Below are positions 61,531-64,000 of a stretch of DNA of 64,000 nt, one piece after another; the stretch's first letter is position 1, and each line of letters begins with the position of its first letter. The stretch is from the NCBI GenBank assembly GCA_905182985.1, contig CAJJDN010000060.1, positions 439,481 through 503,480 on the forward strand, given 5' to 3'. The position numbers and the translations under genes are program-made. Source of the stretch: Paramecium sonneborni. Lineage: Eukaryota; Ciliophora; Oligohymenophorea; Peniculida; Parameciidae. A model generated the notes under the pieces. It was not told the origin of the DNA. It searched no databases and saw nothing but the letters and a program-made list of their open reading frames with translations.

Positions 61531-63855
61531 TCCGCAATCTTTCTGTTTTTATTTTAATTTTAGATTTTTATCCTATCTATTATATATTAATCCAATTAAA
61601 AATTATAGGACGAAAATAGTAGAAATAAATTTAAGATAGTTTGAGAATTCAAGAATCCATTTTTAATTATGCTGATCAAATAAAATTTTTTTATATTAAT
61701 TTAGAGGAAGAATTAAAAGGTTTTACTTCAATTTTCTTAAGTTCAGCATCGGTCTCTGAAGATTTATCAAATTTAGTATTAATTTTTAATAATTTTTTTT
61801 CAATTTAGACATTGCATAGAAATATTTTTAGATAAATAGATTTTTTAATATAAGGCTATTTTTTCACTCAAATATAAGTTGATCGTATAGATATTAACTT
61901 GATATGCTAAGTAATATTTGGGACAGATCTAATTATAAATAGGAATAGGTAATATTTAGATTAGCAAAGCCCAAAATTTTTCCTTAGAATTAGTTTGTTT
62001 GAAAAATGATGATAATTGCTAATATTTTATATTTTTTTCAACCTACTCGTGACTTTCATTAAGAAGAAATAATAAATTATTAAAAATGATTAATAGGAAT
62101 AAAGACTTAATATAATGTAATAGACAATCTGATGATGATATTGGATTTTACTAATTATTATTAGATATATCTGATAAAGTTCAAAATATAGGTTTGTTTT
62201 TTAGAGAAAATTTAGAAGTTTCTAAATTAGCCACACATTTGCTTTGGTATTTACAATTTTGTTAAACGATTTATTATGGTAATATCATTATCGGAAATTA
62301 TGATGATCTTCTAGTTCTTTTACTGCTTCAAGTTTTTTATATTGCTAATATCTAAGAAGTAGTAAATTTTAAATTTTAAATCATTACTATTTAATATCCT
62401 TTATTAGCTAGCACATATCGATTCCATATGAAATAACTCGACTTATTATTGAATTGCTTTCTATCAACTTAGAGTTATTATTATAGAGAGGCGGCTTTTA
62501 TTGTATCTGTAGCTTTNNNNNNNNNNNNNNNNNNNNNNNNNNNNNNNNNNNNNNNNNNNNNNNNNNNNNNNNNNNNNNNNNNNNNNNNNNNNNNNNNNNN
62601 NNNNNNNNNNNNNNNNNNNNNNNNNNNNNNNNNNNNNNNNNNNNNNNNNNNNNNNNNNNNNNNNNNNNNNNNNNNNNNNNNNNNNNNNNNNNNNNNNNNN
62701 NNNNNNNNNNNNNNNNNNNNNNNNNNNNNNNNNNNNNNNNNNNNNNNNNNNNNNNNNNNNNNNNNNNNNNNNNNNNNNNNNNNNNNNNNNNNNNNNNNNN
62801 NNNNNNNNNNNNNNNNNNNNNNNNNNNNNNNNNNNNNNNNNNNNNNNNNNNNNNNNNNNNNNNNNNNNNNNNNNNNNNNNNNNNNNNNNNNNNNNNNNNN
62901 NNNNNNNNNNNNNNNNNNNNNNNNNNNNNNNNNNNNNNNNNNNNNNNNNNNNNNNNNNNNNNNNNNNNNNNNNNNNNNNNNNNNNNNNNNNNNNNNNNNN
63001 NNNNNNNNNNNNNNNNNNNNNNNNNNNNNNNNNNNNNNNNNNNNNNNNNNNNNNNNNNNNNNNNNNNNNNNNNNNNNNNNNNNNNNNNNNNNNNNNNNNN
63101 NNNNNNNNNNNNNNNNNNNNNNNNNNNNNNNNNNNNNNNNNNNNNNNNNNNNNNNNNNNNNNNNNNNNNNNNNNNNNNNNNNNNNNNNNNNNNNNNNNNN
63201 NNNNNNNNNNNNNNNNNNNNNNNNNNNNNNNNNNNNNNNNNNNNNNNNNNNNNNNNNNNNNNNNNNNNNNNNNNNNNNNNNNNNNNNNNNNNNNNNNNNN
63301 NNNNNNNNNNNNNNNNNNNNNNNNNNNNNNNNNNNNNNNNNNNNNNNNNNNNNNNNNNNNNNNNNNNNNNNNNNNNNNNNNNNNNNNNNNNNNNNNNNNN
63401 NNNNNNNNNNNNNNNNNNNNNNNNNNNNNNNNNNNNNNNNNNNNNNNNNNNNNNNNNNNNNNNNNNNNNNNNNNNNNNNNNNNNTAGCTTTAGAAGAATC
63501 AGGTGCCTATTATATTCTTTATCCTCTCCATTTAAGATAAGATTCAGATAAATTTCGTGCTATATTTCTTCAGATAAGTTATCATCTTCATTTTTTTTTT
63601 TACATTATATTGACTATTTAAAATGATTCTATTAAATTAAATCAATTAGAAGAATTAAAGAAGTATTTTCTTTTAATTTATTTTTGTATTCCAAAATCAA
63701 AATATCAACCATTTTAGGTTTCATGTTTCAAATTTCAATATTTTCATTTAATGGACTTATTATCAAAAGAACAATTAAAGGGTTCATTTTTTTTAAATTT
63801 TTATTAATAAATGCTGGGACTATTTTTTGATTCTTTTAGATAATTTAAATTTTGA
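61531..63855 (+). pseudogene. Fragmentary large-protein gene across the N gap (PIKK FAT-like, tentative)
   Basis: Coding-like frames: YIPIYYILIQLKIIG onward with ELKGFTSIFLSSASVSEDLS (to about 62007), then after frame breaks DIGFYQLLLDISDKVQ up to the gap, and VALEESGAYYILYPLHLRQ to TGA 63853-63855. YILYPL preceded by a short helix recalls the ALIYPL stretch at the end of FAT domains in mTOR-type kinases. Frame breaks near 62008-62120 could not be resolved with standard short introns. Either a pseudogene or a gene with unusual introns; the kinase-family link is weak. Confidence 0.25.
62517..63484. other. Assembly gap (968 N)
   Basis: Run of N. The left flank ends TAGCTTT and the right flank begins TAGCTTT; merging these seven bases keeps the flanking reading frame open (VSVALEESGA), so the true missing length may be zero. 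Confidence 0.9.
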
Positions 63856-64000
63856 TAATGTATGATATTTATTTTCAACAATCCTAAATAAAACTTGTAG
63901 CTAATTATTATTTATCATTCTATAGCAGACTCCATAAATTGAAGCAATTTATTAATACGAGTTGCAAATTATATAAAATATAGCACAAATCATTACAAAA
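63856..64000. other. Terminal AT-rich sequence
   Basis: No coding signal visible in the last 145 bases. Confidence 0.4.

Noticed and set aside
1..64000. Retained IES (TA-bounded insertions), transposons, CRISPR arrays or tRNA/rRNA genes.
   Set aside because: No insertion interrupts a recognised domain, no transposase or repeat-spacer array is visible, and no cloverleaf or rRNA sequence was recognised by eye.

Overview
The window reads as macronuclear DNA of a Paramecium-like ciliate. In every recognisable gene TAA and TAG fall inside conserved domains where glutamine fits, and only TGA ends a frame. Genes are broken by introns of 20-34 nt starting GTA (rarely GTT/GTG) and ending TAG, or about a quarter of the time AAG/GAG. 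AT content is very high and intergenic gaps are often under 100 bp. With standard stops almost nothing can be read, so all coordinates below come from manual reading with TGA as sole stop. For most gene models the spliced length was checked to be a multiple of three.

Layout. 1-12.6 kb: 5'-truncated WD-like gene, coiled-coil protein, MARCH-type RINGv membrane protein, cyclic-nucleotide-binding protein, GYF-domain protein with a 4E-binding-like motif, EF-hand protein, DNA ligase IV, sugar transporter. 12.6-24.5 kb: FHA+RINGv protein, thioredoxin/PDI-like protein, calcium-dependent protein kinase, two unknown proteins, ABCB half-transporter, small TIM chaperone. 24.5-33.1 kb, minus strand: Rrn7/TAF1B-like Pol I factor, kelch protein, cyclic-nucleotide-gated K+ channel, HACD/PTPLA-like membrane protein. 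33.2-45.2 kb, plus strand: DRC11/IQCA ciliary AAA protein, two tiny proteins (one CX9C), CCDC93, a C2-C2-polyQ-MORN-B-lectin protein, an importin-like HEAT protein, an alpha/beta hydrolase. 45.2-48.6 kb: P4-ATPase flippase (minus). 48.6-64 kb: TLDc protein, a decayed WD40-family pseudogene, a 1,868-residue cysteine-rich membrane protein, then about 4 kb of degenerate or unresolved coding sequence around a 968-N gap.

The assembly is imperfect. Four near-perfect tandem duplications of 1,125-1,222 bp, each separated by one N or 15 N, look like unmerged contig ends; genes crossing them appear once complete and once truncated.

The genes are not an operon-like system; they are housekeeping, ciliary, signalling and membrane genes packed tightly on both strands. 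Several have uncommon domain combinations (C2/MORN/B-lectin, FHA/RINGv, a GYF protein with a 4E-binding motif, an HACD relative without its expected catalytic pair).
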